A DNA stretch of 64,000 nt, from positions 101,363 through 165,362 of the forward strand of contig JAYZWL010000042.1 in NCBI GenBank assembly GCA_036154955.1. Direction: 5' to 3'. Positions 26,731 through 35,535 of this stretch are shown piece after piece. Origin of the DNA: Albimonas sp036154955 (lineage in GTDB: Bacteria > Pseudomonadota > Alphaproteobacteria > Rhodobacterales > Rhodobacteraceae). Below the pieces are notes generated by a model. The model made no database searches. It worked only from the letters and a program-made list of their open reading frames with translations, and was not told where the DNA came from. Made by a program: the position numbers and the translations under genes. Positions within the stretch are counted from its first letter, which is position 1. Each line of letters begins with the position of its first letter.

Positions 26731-27242
26731 GCATGGCGAAGCAGGGCTGGACGCTGACCGGGCGCGGAGTGCTGGCCATCGCGGTCGGCTTCTTCGGGGT
26801 GGTGATCGCGGTGAACGTGACCATGGCGACGCTGGCGGTCGGCGGGTTTCCGGGGCTGGTGACCGCGAACCCCTATGTCGAGGCGCAGAAATACGATGCC
26901 GAGCAGAAGGCGGAGAAGGCGTTGGGCTGGTCCTTCGGCTTCGCCTGGGAGGCGGGCGCGCTCCGCGTCGCCGTGACCGGGCCGGAGGGGGAGCGGGTGC
27001 GGGGCCTCGACCTGGTCGCGCGGGTCGGACGGCCGGCGACCCTGGCTGAGGACCGTGAGGCGCGCTTCGTCGAGGACGGGGCCGGCTACGCCGCCGCGCT
27101 CGCCCTGCCGGCGGGGATGTGGCGGGTGGACCTGACCGCGACCCGGTCCGACGGCGCGGTCTACACCATCGCCGACGAGGTCTGGATTTCGCCGGACGCC
27201 GCGACGGCGCCGGCGAAGGGCGCGGGGGAGGCGACCGAATGA
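26727..27242 (+). CDS. fixH: FixH-family protein
   Basis: A small membrane protein (about 171 residues) with one N-terminal transmembrane helix (GVLAIAVGFFGVVIAVNVTM, about 14-33) and a periplasmic domain. ANPYVEAQKYDAEQKAEKAL near residue 50 is the FixH signature. FixH is needed for cbb3 assembly, probably in copper delivery with FixI. I use a GTG at 26727 that overlaps the ccoG stop (GTGA); an ATG two codons later (26733) is nearly as likely. Its end overlaps the fixI start (ATGA). Confidence 0.9.
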   Translation: MSMAKQGWTLTGRGVLAIAVGFFGVVIAVNVTMATLAVGGFPGLVTANPYVEAQKYDAEQKAEKALGWSFGFAWEAGALRVAVTGPEGERVRGLDLVARVGRPATLAEDREARFVEDGAGYAAALALPAGMWRVDLTATRSDGAVYTIADEVWISPDAATAPAKGAGEATE

Positions 27243-29506
27243 GCCTCGCCGAAACGCCCGACGCGACGGGGCCTGAGCGCCCCGGCCTCGCCGGCGGCTG
27301 CTGCCCGACCGGCGCCGCGGCGGGGTTCGCGGGGATCGGGGGGCTGGGGCGTTTCGTGACCGAGGCCGGCCCGGGCCGCGCCTCGATCGAGCTGCTGACC
27401 CCCGCGGTGCATTGCGCCGCCTGCATCCAGCGCATCGAACGCGACCTGCCGAAGACCCCCGGCGTCGTCTCGGCCCGGGTCAATCTTAGCCTGCGCCGGA
27501 CGCGGGTGGAGTTCGACCCCGCCGCGGCGGATCCGGAGGCAGTGGTGGCCGGGCTCGACGCGCTGGGCTACGCAGCCCGGCCCTTCGACGCCCATGCCAT
27601 GCGCGATATCGAGCGCGACGCGGAGGGGCGGGACCTGCTGGCCCGCATGGCCGTGGCCGGCTTCGCGATGATGAACGTCATGCTGCTGTCGGTCTCGGTC
27701 TGGGCCGGGGCGGACGGGACCACGCGGGACCTGCTGCACTGGGTCTCGGCGCTGATCGCGCTGCCGGCCACGGCCTTCGCCGGCGCGCCGTTCTTCCGCT
27801 CCGCCTGGGGGATGCTGCGGCGCCGGCATGTCAACATGGACGTGCCGATCTCGCTGGCGCTGATCCTCGCGGCCGGGGTCAGCCTGCACGAGGTGATCAA
27901 CTCCGGCGAACACGCCTATTTCGACGCGGCGGTATCGCTGTGCTTCTTCCTGCTGATCGGCCGCTATCTGGACCATCGCACGCGGCAGGCGGCGCGGCTG
28001 GCGGCGGTGGAGCTGAGCGGGCTGCAGGCGCATTCGGCGACGCTGATCGACGCGGCGGGGGCGCGGCGGGTGATCCCGGTGGAGGACCTGCGCCCCGGCG
28101 ACGTGGTGGAGATCGCGGCGGGGGAGCGCGCGCCGGCCGACGGGCGGGTGATCGAGGGGGTCTCGGACCTCGACCGGGCCATGATCACCGGCGAAAGCGC
28201 GCCGGAGCCGGCGGGCCCGGGGACCGAGGTGCATGCCGGGGTGATGAACCTGTCGGGCCCGCTGCGGATCCAGGCGACGGCCACCGGCGACGATACGGTC
28301 CTGGCCGGGATCGCGCGGATGATCGAGGCGGCGGAGCAGGCGCGCGGCCGCTACGCCGACTGGGCGATGCGGGCGGCGCGGGTCTATGTGCCTGTGGTGC
28401 ATCTGGCCGCCGCGCTGTCCTTCGCGGGCTGGCTGCTGGCGGGCGCCGACCTGCGCGAGGCGGTGATGATCGCGGCGGCCGTGCTGATCATCACCTGCCC
28501 CTGCGCCCTGGGTCTGGCGGCGCCGGCGGTGCATGCCGCCGCCTCCGGGCGGCTGTTCCGGGCGGGCGTGTTCCTCAAGGACGGCGCGGCGCTGGAGCGG
28601 CTCGCGGAGGTCGACGCGGTGGTCTTCGACAAGACCGGCACCCTGACCGCCGGCGAACCGGCCCTGGTGGAGGGGCCGGAGACGCCCGAGGTCTGGGCGG
28701 CGGCGCTGGCGCTGGCCGAGGTGTCGCGTCACCCGTTCTCCCGCGCGCTGGCGGAGGAGGCGCGGGCGCGGGGCGTGGCGCCGGCCGCGGCCTCGGGCCT
28801 GGCGGAGGTTCCGGGCTGCGGCGTGGCCGGCGAGATCGGCGGGCGCCCGGCGCGGCTGGGGCGGGCCGACTGGTGCGGGGCGGAGCAGGGCGCCGGCGCG
28901 GAGGGGCTGTCGGCGGTCTGGCTGCGGCTGGGCGACGCCGCCCCGGTCCGCTTCGGTTTCGAGGACCCGCTGCGCCCGGACGCGGCCGGGACGGTGGCGG
29001 CGCTGAAGGCGCGGGGCCTCGCGGTCCGGCTGATCTCGGGCGACGCGCCCGGCCCGGTGGCGCGGGCCGCGGCGGCGGCGGGGATCGAGGACTTCGAGGC
29101 CGGACGGACGCCGGCCGGCAAAGTCGCGGCGCTGGAGGCGATGGCGCGCGACGGACGCACGGTGCTGATGGTCGGCGACGGCATCAACGACGCGCCGGCG
29201 CTGGCGGCGGCGGCGGCCTCGATCTCGCCGGCCTCGGCCGCCGATGTCAGCCGGGCGGCGGCGGGCATGGCGCTGGCGGGCCGGGCGCTGGGGCCGGTGG
29301 CGCTGGCGGTGGACGTGGCCCGCGCCGCCCGGGCGCGGGTGCGGGAGAACTTCGCGCTCGCCGCGCTTTACAACCTGATCGCGGTGCCGCTGGCGGCCTC
29401 GGGCCATGTCACGCCGCTGATCGCGGCGCTGGCCATGTCCGGCTCCTCCATCCTGGTGACGCTGAACGCGCTGCGCCTGCGCCGCGTGGGGGAGGGCGCG
29501 CGATGA
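27239..29506 (+). CDS. fixI: Copper-exporting P-type ATPase for cbb3 oxidase (CcoI/FixI)
   Basis: A 755-residue P1B-type ATPase of the slow CtpA/FixI group, which supplies copper for the cbb3 oxidase rather than for resistance. An N-terminal heavy-metal domain carries HCAACIQRIE near residue 60; a further CC pair (GGCCPTG) lies at about 20. About eight membrane helices follow. Key motifs are MITGESAPE in the actuator domain, TCPCALGLA in the transport path, the phosphorylation site DKTGTLT, and GDGINDAPAL. It starts within the last four bases of fixH and ends within the first four of ccoS, so translation is coupled. Confidence 0.95.
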   Translation: MSLAETPDATGPERPGLAGGCCPTGAAAGFAGIGGLGRFVTEAGPGRASIELLTPAVHCAACIQRIERDLPKTPGVVSARVNLSLRRTRVEFDPAAADPEAVVAGLDALGYAARPFDAHAMRDIERDAEGRDLLARMAVAGFAMMNVMLLSVSVWAGADGTTRDLLHWVSALIALPATAFAGAPFFRSAWGMLRRRHVNMDVPISLALILAAGVSLHEVINSGEHAYFDAAVSLCFFLLIGRYLDHRTRQAARLAAVELSGLQAHSATLIDAAGARRVIPVEDLRPGDVVEIAAGERAPADGRVIEGVSDLDRAMITGESAPEPAGPGTEVHAGVMNLSGPLRIQATATGDDTVLAGIARMIEAAEQARGRYADWAMRAARVYVPVVHLAAALSFAGWLLAGADLREAVMIAAAVLIITCPCALGLAAPAVHAAASGRLFRAGVFLKDGAALERLAEVDAVVFDKTGTLTAGEPALVEGPETPEVWAAALALAEVSRHPFSRALAEEARARGVAPAAASGLAEVPGCGVAGEIGGRPARLGRADWCGAEQGAGAEGLSAVWLRLGDAAPVRFGFEDPLRPDAAGTVAALKARGLAVRLISGDAPGPVARAAAAAGIEDFEAGRTPAGKVAALEAMARDGRTVLMVGDGINDAPALAAAAASISPASAADVSRAAAGMALAGRALGPVALAVDVARAARARVRENFALAALYNLIAVPLAASGHVTPLIAALAMSGSSILVTLNALRLRRVGEGAR

Positions 29507-29724
29507 CGGTGCTGCTGGCCACGATTCCGGTGTCGATCTTCCTCGGCCTGCTGGGGCTGGCGGCGTTCCTGTGGTCGCTCAGGCGCGGGCAGTATCGGGA
29601 CCTGGAAGGCGACGCCGCGCGCATCCTGCTGGCCGACGACGACGCGCCGCCGCCGCCGCCGGAGCCGAAGGCGCCCGGTCGGGGGGCGTCCGACGATGAC
29701 GAGCGGGGCGCGAAACCCGACTGA
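29503..29724 (+). CDS. ccoS: cbb3 oxidase maturation protein CcoS
   Basis: A 73-residue protein with one transmembrane helix (about 3-25), then the family signature RRGQYRDLEGDAARIL, a short acidic and proline-rich stretch, and a charged end. CcoS is required for insertion of heme b and copper into CcoN. The ATG overlaps the fixI stop (ATGA). It is longer than many CcoS proteins because of the tail after residue 45. Confidence 0.92.
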   Translation: MTVLLATIPVSIFLGLLGLAAFLWSLRRGQYRDLEGDAARILLADDDAPPPPPEPKAPGRGASDDDERGAKPD

Positions 29725-29743
29725 ACGCCGGGCCGGAACGAAA

Positions 29744-29771
29744 AAGGGGGGCGCCGCGCGGCGCCCCCCTT
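29744..29771. terminator. Terminator between ccoS and the CAP-RTX gene
   Basis: A twelve-base-pair stem (29744-29755 with 29760-29771) with a GCGC loop. On the minus strand it is followed by TTT, giving a five-T run with the stem end, a strong signal for the CAP-RTX gene. On the plus strand only TT ends the stem, but it probably also stops the ccoGHIS transcript. Confidence 0.8.
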
Positions 29772-29793
29772 GAACCGCGTCCGCGACGCCGGT

Positions 29794-31071
29794 TCAGAAC
29801 AGCAGGTCGTCGAGCGTGATCTCGCCCGCCTGATCCTCCACGGTCACGACGGTCGCGCCGAAGCTGACCACCGCGTCGCCGCGCCTGGCGGAGATGTCGA
29901 TGTCCTGGGCCGTCACGTCGCCGTCGATCGAGATCCGGTCGCCGTCGTTCCAGTCGAGGATGCTGTCCTTGCCGTCGCGCAGGCCGAACACGAACTCGTC
30001 GTTCCCGCCGCCGCCCTTGAGCTTGTCGTTGCCCTTGCCGCCGATGATCACGTCGGCGCCGGCCCCGCCGTCGATCCGGTCGCGGCCGCCCTCGCCGTCC
30101 AGCGTGTTGGAGCCGGCGTTGCCGATCAGGTTGTCGCGGCCCTTCTTGCCGCTCAGGTCGACGTCCTGCGAGCCCAGCGCGGTCACCGAGGCCGCGCCCT
30201 TGCGCAGGTCCAGCGAGCCGGTGGTGAACAGATGCTTCTTGTCCATCAGGTCGATCTTGACGTTGTCTTCGCCGATCTCGACGGACGCCTGGATCTTGCC
30301 CTTCACCGGGCGGCCCTTGAGGATGACGTTGAACGTGCCCTCGCCGGTCTCGACCCCATAGCCGCCGGACGGCGCGGTCTTGTCGCCGCCGCGGCCGCCG
30401 ACCTTGACCTTCATGCCGCCCATCCCCTCGTTGAACGAGAAGTGGTCGTCGCGGTCCTTGTCCTTGAAGGCCGCGCCCAGCAGGAACGGACCGGCGGTGG
30501 AGCGGACGCCGAGATTCTCGGTCAGCAGGATCGGGCCGACGCTGGTGGACGGGTCGTTGTCGGTCAGCGAGCCGACCCCGATCTCACGCATGCCGGCTTC
30601 GATCAGGTTCTCCCGGTGGCCGCGCGGGGACTGCATGCCGTTCGGCCCCTCGCCCCAGTCGACGGTGAAGGCCTGGTGGATATGCAGCGGCGTTTCGCCG
30701 AAGGCGAACACGTTCTCCGTGGCGCGGGTGTGCATGTAGCCGGCGTCGCGCACGCGCTCGCCCAGGTCGCCTTCGCCGGGAAGCTGGTGGGACTGGGAAT
30801 CCTGGTTCTTCATGCGCTGCGTGTGCAGCTGCGCGGCCTCGTTCAGATCGTCGTTCCAGACCAGCGGCTGCACCTGGGGCAGGGCGCCGAGCTCTTCCTT
30901 CAGCAGGTCGAGGTTGACGTCGAAGAACTGCAGGGCCGCGGTGACCGTCGGATCGTAACCGGTGGAGCTGGGCTCGTCATCGACCACGCGGTCGTAGGCG
31001 CCGCCCGGGTCGATCCGGAATCGGTTCGTAAGTTCCACAATGTATTGTTCGAGATCCGTAGGATTCGCCAT
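29794..31071 (-). CDS. CAP/SCP-domain protein with RTX calcium-binding repeats
   Basis: A 425-residue protein, probably secreted by a type I system. The N-terminal CAP (SCP/PR-1) domain spans about 1-200: EQYIVELTNRFRIDPGGAYD, LVWNDDLNEAAQLHTQRM, ATENVFAFGE and the late motif GHRENLIEAGMREIGVG. A middle region of unknown fold covers 200-290. RTX nonapeptides then follow at about 305-370 (GKKGRDNLIGNAGSNTLDGE, GGAGADVIIGGKGNDKLKGG). The C-terminus ends in DDLLF, resembling type I secretion tails. There is no classical signal peptide. No ABC/HlyD exporter genes lie in the window. CAP domains may bind lipids or act as proteases; function here is open. Confidence 0.85.
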   Translation of the reverse strand: MANPTDLEQYIVELTNRFRIDPGGAYDRVVDDEPSSTGYDPTVTAALQFFDVNLDLLKEELGALPQVQPLVWNDDLNEAAQLHTQRMKNQDSQSHQLPGEGDLGERVRDAGYMHTRATENVFAFGETPLHIHQAFTVDWGEGPNGMQSPRGHRENLIEAGMREIGVGSLTDNDPSTSVGPILLTENLGVRSTAGPFLLGAAFKDKDRDDHFSFNEGMGGMKVKVGGRGGDKTAPSGGYGVETGEGTFNVILKGRPVKGKIQASVEIGEDNVKIDLMDKKHLFTTGSLDLRKGAASVTALGSQDVDLSGKKGRDNLIGNAGSNTLDGEGGRDRIDGGAGADVIIGGKGNDKLKGGGGNDEFVFGLRDGKDSILDWNDGDRISIDGDVTAQDIDISARRGDAVVSFGATVVTVEDQAGEITLDDLLF

Positions 31072-31169
31072 GGTCCCGTCCTGTCCTGGGTCGAAATGCC
31101 GGCCGCGCATCTACGCGGAGGGGGTTCTAGCCGCCCGACTTCACGACGCTATTAACATAGGCGTGAGGA

Positions 31170-32159
31170 TCAGACGAGGGCGGCGCCCAGGAGACCCAAC
31201 GTCAACATGAACCCTGCATTACGATTGTCGCGGAAAAGACGCAGGCAGACGTCGGTGTCGTGGATGTCGAGCCGGGCGAGCTGCCAGTGCAGGCGCCAGC
31301 CGAAGGCCCAGACGCCCAGCAAAGCCAGCCCGGCGGCGGGGGCGCCGGACTCGGCGGTGGCGAGCAGGACCGAAGTCATGGCCAGAACCACGCAGATCAC
31401 CAGAAACAGCAGAAGACGGGCGGGCGTCTTCTCTCCGAACAGGCGGGCGGTGGACTTGACCCCGATCAGGGCGTCGTCTTCGGCGTCCTGGCAGGCGTAG
31501 ATGGTGTCGTAGAAGATCGTCCAGGCCATCGCCGCGAGATACAGGACCACCGGCGGCCAGCCCAGCCCGTCCGCATGGGCGGCCCAGGCCAGCAGGATCC
31601 CCCAGTTGAAGGCGATGCCCAGGAAGATCTGCGGCCACCAGGTCACCCGCTTCATGAACGGGTAGATGCAGACCGGACCCAGCGAGACGATGCCGAGCAG
31701 AATCGCCGCGGGCGACAGGGTCAGCAGCAGACCGAAGGCGAGCAGCGCCTGAACGCACATCCAGACCAGCGCGCCGCGCGCGGAGACCTGTCCCGACGGG
31801 ATCGGGCGGGAGCGGGTGCGCGCGACCGAGCCGTCGATGTTTCGGTCGGTGAAGTCATTCCAGGTGCAGCCGGCCCCCCGCATCAGGAAGGCGCCCACGG
31901 CGCAGACCAGGGCGATTCGCGCGTCCTCCCAGCGCGGGCCGGCCGGATCGGCGGCCATGGCCAGCAGCAGGCCCCACCAGCAGGGGATGAGCAGCAGCCA
32001 GGTCCCCGCCGGCCGGTCCGCGCGGCTCAGCCGCAGCCAGGGGCGGGTCCAGGGAGGCGCATACCGGTCCACCCAGTTGCGATCGACGGCGTCGGAGACT
32101 CGCCCCGCCGGGTCCGGCGGGCTATCCCATGCGGCGGGGTTGGGTCGAATGTCGCTCAT
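31170..32159 (-). CDS. ubiA: 4-hydroxybenzoate polyprenyltransferase
   Basis: Attaches the polyprenyl chain to 4-hydroxybenzoate in ubiquinone synthesis. The 329-residue membrane protein has about nine transmembrane helices. The first Asp-rich motif is NDFTDRNIDGSVARTRSRP near residue 115, and the second is YDTIYACQDAEDDALIGVKS, near 231. The N-terminal 40 residues are a proline-rich cytoplasmic leader. The ATG at 32159 has no clear ribosome binding site, and its start lies only ten bases from the start of rsmE on the other strand, so its promoter must lie inside rsmE. Confidence 0.93.
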   Translation of the reverse strand: MSDIRPNPAAWDSPPDPAGRVSDAVDRNWVDRYAPPWTRPWLRLSRADRPAGTWLLLIPCWWGLLLAMAADPAGPRWEDARIALVCAVGAFLMRGAGCTWNDFTDRNIDGSVARTRSRPIPSGQVSARGALVWMCVQALLAFGLLLTLSPAAILLGIVSLGPVCIYPFMKRVTWWPQIFLGIAFNWGILLAWAAHADGLGWPPVVLYLAAMAWTIFYDTIYACQDAEDDALIGVKSTARLFGEKTPARLLLFLVICVVLAMTSVLLATAESGAPAAGLALLGVWAFGWRLHWQLARLDIHDTDVCLRLFRDNRNAGFMLTLGLLGAALV

Positions 32160-32169
32160 GGGAGGGCTT

Positions 32170-32949
32170 ATGCCAGAAGCCGCCGCCAAGGTCAGGCTGT
32201 TCGTGGAGAGCGATCTGGACGCAGGGGCCGGGGTCGACCTGACCCAGCCGCAGGCGCATTACCTGTTCGCGGTGATGCGCCTTGGCGTCGGCGCGCCGGT
32301 GAAGCTGTTCAACGGCCGGGACGGGGAGTGGCTGGCCGAGGCGGTCGAGGCCGGGCGCCGCGGCGGGCGGCTCGTCTGCCGCGATCGCCTGCGCCCCCAG
32401 ACCCGGCCCCGGGACCTGCACCTGCTGTTCGCGCCGGTGAAGAAGGCCCGCACGGATTTCATCGTGGAGAAGGCCTGCGAGCTGGGCTGCGCCGCGCTGC
32501 GCCCGGTGTTCACCCGCTACACCAACGCCGAGCGGCTGCGCCCTGACCGGTTGCGCGCGCATATGGTCGAGGCGGCGGAGCAATGCGGGTTCCTCTCGAT
32601 CCCCGAGCTGGCCGAGGCCGAGCGGCTCGACCGGGTGCTCGACGCCTGGGAGGCGGCGGATGCCGGCCGCCGGCTGGTGTTCTGCGACGAGCGTCGGGAC
32701 GCCCCGCCGCTGGCCGAGGCGCTGGCGCCCCATGCGCGCCCGGGCGGGGACGCCGGCCCCTGGGCGGTGCTGATCGGGCCGGAAGGCGGGTTCTCCGACG
32801 AGGAGGCGGCGCGGCTGCGCCGGCTGCCGGGGGTGGTTCCCGCCGCGCTCGGCCCCCGCATCCTGCGCGCCGACACCGCGGCGACGACGGCGCTGGCGAT
32901 ATGGCAAAGCGTTCTCGGGGACTGGACAGGAGGCGAGGCCGAGGCATGA
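32170..32949 (+). CDS. rsmE: 16S rRNA m3U1498 methyltransferase
   Basis: A 259-residue SPOUT-family methyltransferase that modifies U1498 of 16S rRNA. An N-terminal PUA-like domain (HYLFAVMRLGVGAPVKLFNG) precedes the trefoil-knot domain with KKARTDFIVEKACELG, EAAEQCGF, VLIGPEGGFSDEE and LGPRILRADTAATTAL, all typical of RsmE. GGAGGG lies four to five bases before the ATG. Its stop overlaps the start of the next gene (ATGA). Confidence 0.94.
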   Translation: MPEAAAKVRLFVESDLDAGAGVDLTQPQAHYLFAVMRLGVGAPVKLFNGRDGEWLAEAVEAGRRGGRLVCRDRLRPQTRPRDLHLLFAPVKKARTDFIVEKACELGCAALRPVFTRYTNAERLRPDRLRAHMVEAAEQCGFLSIPELAEAERLDRVLDAWEAADAGRRLVFCDERRDAPPLAEALAPHARPGGDAGPWAVLIGPEGGFSDEEAARLRRLPGVVPAALGPRILRADTAATTALAIWQSVLGDWTGGEAEA

Positions 32950-33494
32950 GCGGCGGCGAATGGATCATGCGGCATGCGCCGCGCTGGCTGGAGACCGGGG
33001 TGGCGGCGGCCGTGTCCGGCGGCCTTCTGGCGGTCGGCGCGCTGATGCTTCAGCGCGGCGGGCTGATGGGCTGGCCGGTGCTGGTGGCCGGGCTGGTGGC
33101 GCTGCTGTGGCTGCATGCGGCCTGGGAGCGGGCCCGGGTGCCCCGCGGCCTCGCCGGCCCCGGCGTGGTGACGGTCGAGGAAGGCCGCGTCGCCTATTTC
33201 GGCCCGTCCGACGGGCTGTCGGAGGGCGGCGTGGTGGCGCTGGCCGACCTGTGGACGGTCGAGGCGATCCAGCTTCGCGACAATGCCGGGCTGGCCTGGC
33301 GGCTGCGGCCGGTGGACGCCCCGCCCCTGCTGGTCCCGATCGGGGCCGAGGGGGTGGAGGCGCTGCCCGAGGCGCTGTCGGTGCTGCCGGGCTTCTCCAT
33401 GCGCGCGGTGCGCGAGGCGTTCGACGCGGACGGCGTCGGCGTGCGCCCGATCTGGCGGCGGGAGACCACCCACGATCGCCAGCGGGCGTTCTGA
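32946..33494 (+). CDS. Conserved two-helix membrane protein, unknown function
   Basis: A 182-residue protein I do not recognise by family name. Two hydrophobic helices lie at about 17-37 and 41-60, followed by a soluble domain with repeated short beta-strand patterns (GPGVVTVEEGRVAYFGP, VVALADLWTVEAIQL, APPLLVPIGAEG), like a PH-type fold facing the cytoplasm. The ATG overlaps the rsmE stop, so it is translated with rsmE, and it precedes gshA by 173 bases. The order rsmE / small membrane protein / gshA appears familiar from related alphaproteobacteria, but this is recollection and not tested. Confidence 0.75.
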   Translation: MSGGEWIMRHAPRWLETGVAAAVSGGLLAVGALMLQRGGLMGWPVLVAGLVALLWLHAAWERARVPRGLAGPGVVTVEEGRVAYFGPSDGLSEGGVVALADLWTVEAIQLRDNAGLAWRLRPVDAPPLLVPIGAEGVEALPEALSVLPGFSMRAVREAFDADGVGVRPIWRRETTHDRQRAF

Positions 33495-33667
33495 GCGCGC
33501 GGCGCGCGCGGGGCGTGACCCTCGCGCAACGGGTCGGAGAACTTGAGCGCTCGCTCCGGAAAGGGTGAATGTCCGGCGACCGGACGGTATTGCCGAGCCC
33601 GCCTCCCCCGCCTAAGTCTGGCCCTCGCCGCCGGGACGAGCGGCCGAGGGGACACGGGGAGACGGGC

Positions 33668-35038
33668 ATGTCGATACCTCAGAGCGGCGGCGGCCCGATC
33701 GAACGGCGCGAGCAGCTTGCGGAATATCTCGAAGCGGGCTGCAAGCCGGAGGCGGATTTCCGCATCGGCACCGAGCATGAGAAGTTCGGCTATCTGCGCG
33801 GCAGCCACGCGCCGCTGCCCTATGAGGGGCCGGCCTCGATCCACACCATGCTCGACGGTCTGCGCGAGCGCTTCGGCTGGGCCCCGATCGAGGAGGCCGG
33901 CAAGCTCATCGGCCTGACCAAGGACGGGGCCAACGTCTCGCTGGAGCCGGGCGGGCAGCTGGAGCTGTCGGGCGCCCCGCTGGAGACGCTGCACCAGACC
34001 TGCGACGAGACCAACCAGCACCTGGCCGAGGTCAAGGAGATCGCGGACGCCATCGGCGCGGGCTTCATCGGCCTGGGCGCGGCCCCGGAATGGAAGCACG
34101 AGGACATGCCGATGATGCCCAAGGGGCGCTATCGGCTGATGACCGGCTACATGCAGTCCATCGGTCCCTGGGGGACGCAGATGATGTACCGGACCTGCAC
34201 CATCCAGGTGAACCTGGACTTCGGCTCAGAGGCCGACATGGTGAAGAAGTTCCGCGTCGGGCTGGCGCTGCAGCCGGTGGCGACCGCGCTTTTCGCCAAC
34301 TCGCCGTTCTTCGAGGGCAAGCCCAACGGCATGAAGTCCTGGCGCTCCAAGATCTGGCGCGGGCTCGACGACGCGCGCACCGGGATGCTGCCCTTCGTCT
34401 TCGAGGACGGCATGGGGTTCGAGCGGTATGTCGACTACGCGCTCGATGTGCCGATGTATTTCGTCTATCGCGACGGCAAGTATATCGACGCGCTCGGCCA
34501 GTCCTTCCGCGACTTCATGGTCGGCAAGCTGCCGGCCCTGCCCGGAGAGACGCCGACCCTGTCGGACTGGGCCGACCACCTGACCACCATCTTCCCCGAA
34601 GCGCGCATCAAGAAGTTCATCGAGATGCGCGGCGCCGACGGCGGCCCGTGGCGGCGGATCTGCGCGCTGCCCGCGCTCTGGGTCGGGCTGCTCTACGACG
34701 GCGCGTCTTTGGATGCGGCCTGGGACCTGTGCAAGGACTGGACGGCGGAGGAGCGCGAGGCGCTGCGCGTCGATGCGGGAGAGCGCGGGCTCGACGCCGA
34801 GATCCGGGGCATGTCGATGCGGGAGCTGGCGGGCAGGGTGCTCGACATCTCCCATGCCGGGCTGACGGCGCGGGCGCGGACCGGCGCCGGAGGGCTGATC
34901 CCGAACGAGACCCATTTCCTCGACGCCCTGCGCGAGACGGTGGATCGGGGCGAGACGCCGGCCGACGAGCTGCTCGCGCGATACAAGGGCGAGTGGGGCG
35001 GGGACCTCGCCAGGATCTACGGCGAATACAGCTACTGA
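33668..35038 (+). CDS. gshA: Glutamate-cysteine ligase, plant/proteobacterial type
   Basis: First enzyme of glutathione synthesis, joining glutamate and cysteine with ATP. The 456-residue length and motifs FRIGTEHEKFGY, VSLEPGGQLELSGAP, MPKGRYRLMTGYM, MYRTCTIQVNLDF and FANSPFFEGKPNGMKSWR place it in the GCS2 family shared by plants and alphaproteobacteria, unrelated in detail to E. coli GshA. In the plant enzyme, redox-active disulfides control dimerisation; whether the cysteines here do so is unknown. GGGGAGACGGGC precedes the ATG at 33668. Confidence 0.95.
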   Translation: MSIPQSGGGPIERREQLAEYLEAGCKPEADFRIGTEHEKFGYLRGSHAPLPYEGPASIHTMLDGLRERFGWAPIEEAGKLIGLTKDGANVSLEPGGQLELSGAPLETLHQTCDETNQHLAEVKEIADAIGAGFIGLGAAPEWKHEDMPMMPKGRYRLMTGYMQSIGPWGTQMMYRTCTIQVNLDFGSEADMVKKFRVGLALQPVATALFANSPFFEGKPNGMKSWRSKIWRGLDDARTGMLPFVFEDGMGFERYVDYALDVPMYFVYRDGKYIDALGQSFRDFMVGKLPALPGETPTLSDWADHLTTIFPEARIKKFIEMRGADGGPWRRICALPALWVGLLYDGASLDAAWDLCKDWTAEEREALRVDAGERGLDAEIRGMSMRELAGRVLDISHAGLTARARTGAGGLIPNETHFLDALRETVDRGETPADELLARYKGEWGGDLARIYGEYSY

Positions 35039-35063
35039 GCCGCAGGGGCGGGGGGGCGGCCGC

Positions 35064-35498
35064 TCAGCGCGGCCGGATCCCCGCCGCCCAGCGCGCCACC
35101 AGCAGCACCAGCGCCCCGGCGGCGCCCATCACGATGGGCAGGGTCGGCGAGGGCGGTTCGCCGAACAGCAGGGCGGTCGCGAAGGTGAAGACCACGCCGC
35201 AGGCGGCGCCGGTCGCGGCGAAGGCCTTCACGTCGCGCCGCCGCGCCGACCACAGACCCAGCATGGCCGCGAAGCCGAAGGTGGCCGCGAAGACCATGAA
35301 GCCGGAGATCGCCGACAGGAAGACCTGCGCCGGCGGCGGCCCCATCGGCGCGCCGCCCATCATGCCGCCGACCGCGACGGTCGCGAGCGTGGCCAGCGCG
35401 GCGGCGCAGAGCGCGCCCGCCGCCAGCCCGCCCGCCAGACGCGCCGCGGGATAGCGCACGCCGTCGGGCCACCAGTCCCGGCCGAAGCGCTCCGCCAT
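35064..35498 (-). CDS. Hypothetical membrane protein, four helices
   Basis: A 144-residue protein without recognisable family motif. Four hydrophobic segments occur at about 19-45, 58-82, 92-110 and 119-138, separated by short polar loops, with a Trp/Arg-rich N-terminus (AERFGRDWWPDGVRYP). GGGGGGAGAGAT stands before the ATG. It is convergent with gshA and follows another unrecognised membrane ORF on the same strand. The coding call rests on the start site and the coherent membrane topology. Confidence 0.6.
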   Translation of the reverse strand: MAERFGRDWWPDGVRYPAARLAGGLAAGALCAAALATLATVAVGGMMGGAPMGPPPAQVFLSAISGFMVFAATFGFAAMLGLWSARRRDVKAFAATGAACGVVFTFATALLFGEPPSPTLPIVMGAAGALVLLVARWAAGIRPR

Positions 35499-35535
35499 AT
35501 CTCTCCCCCCTCTGGAATGAATGCCGGCTGAAACC

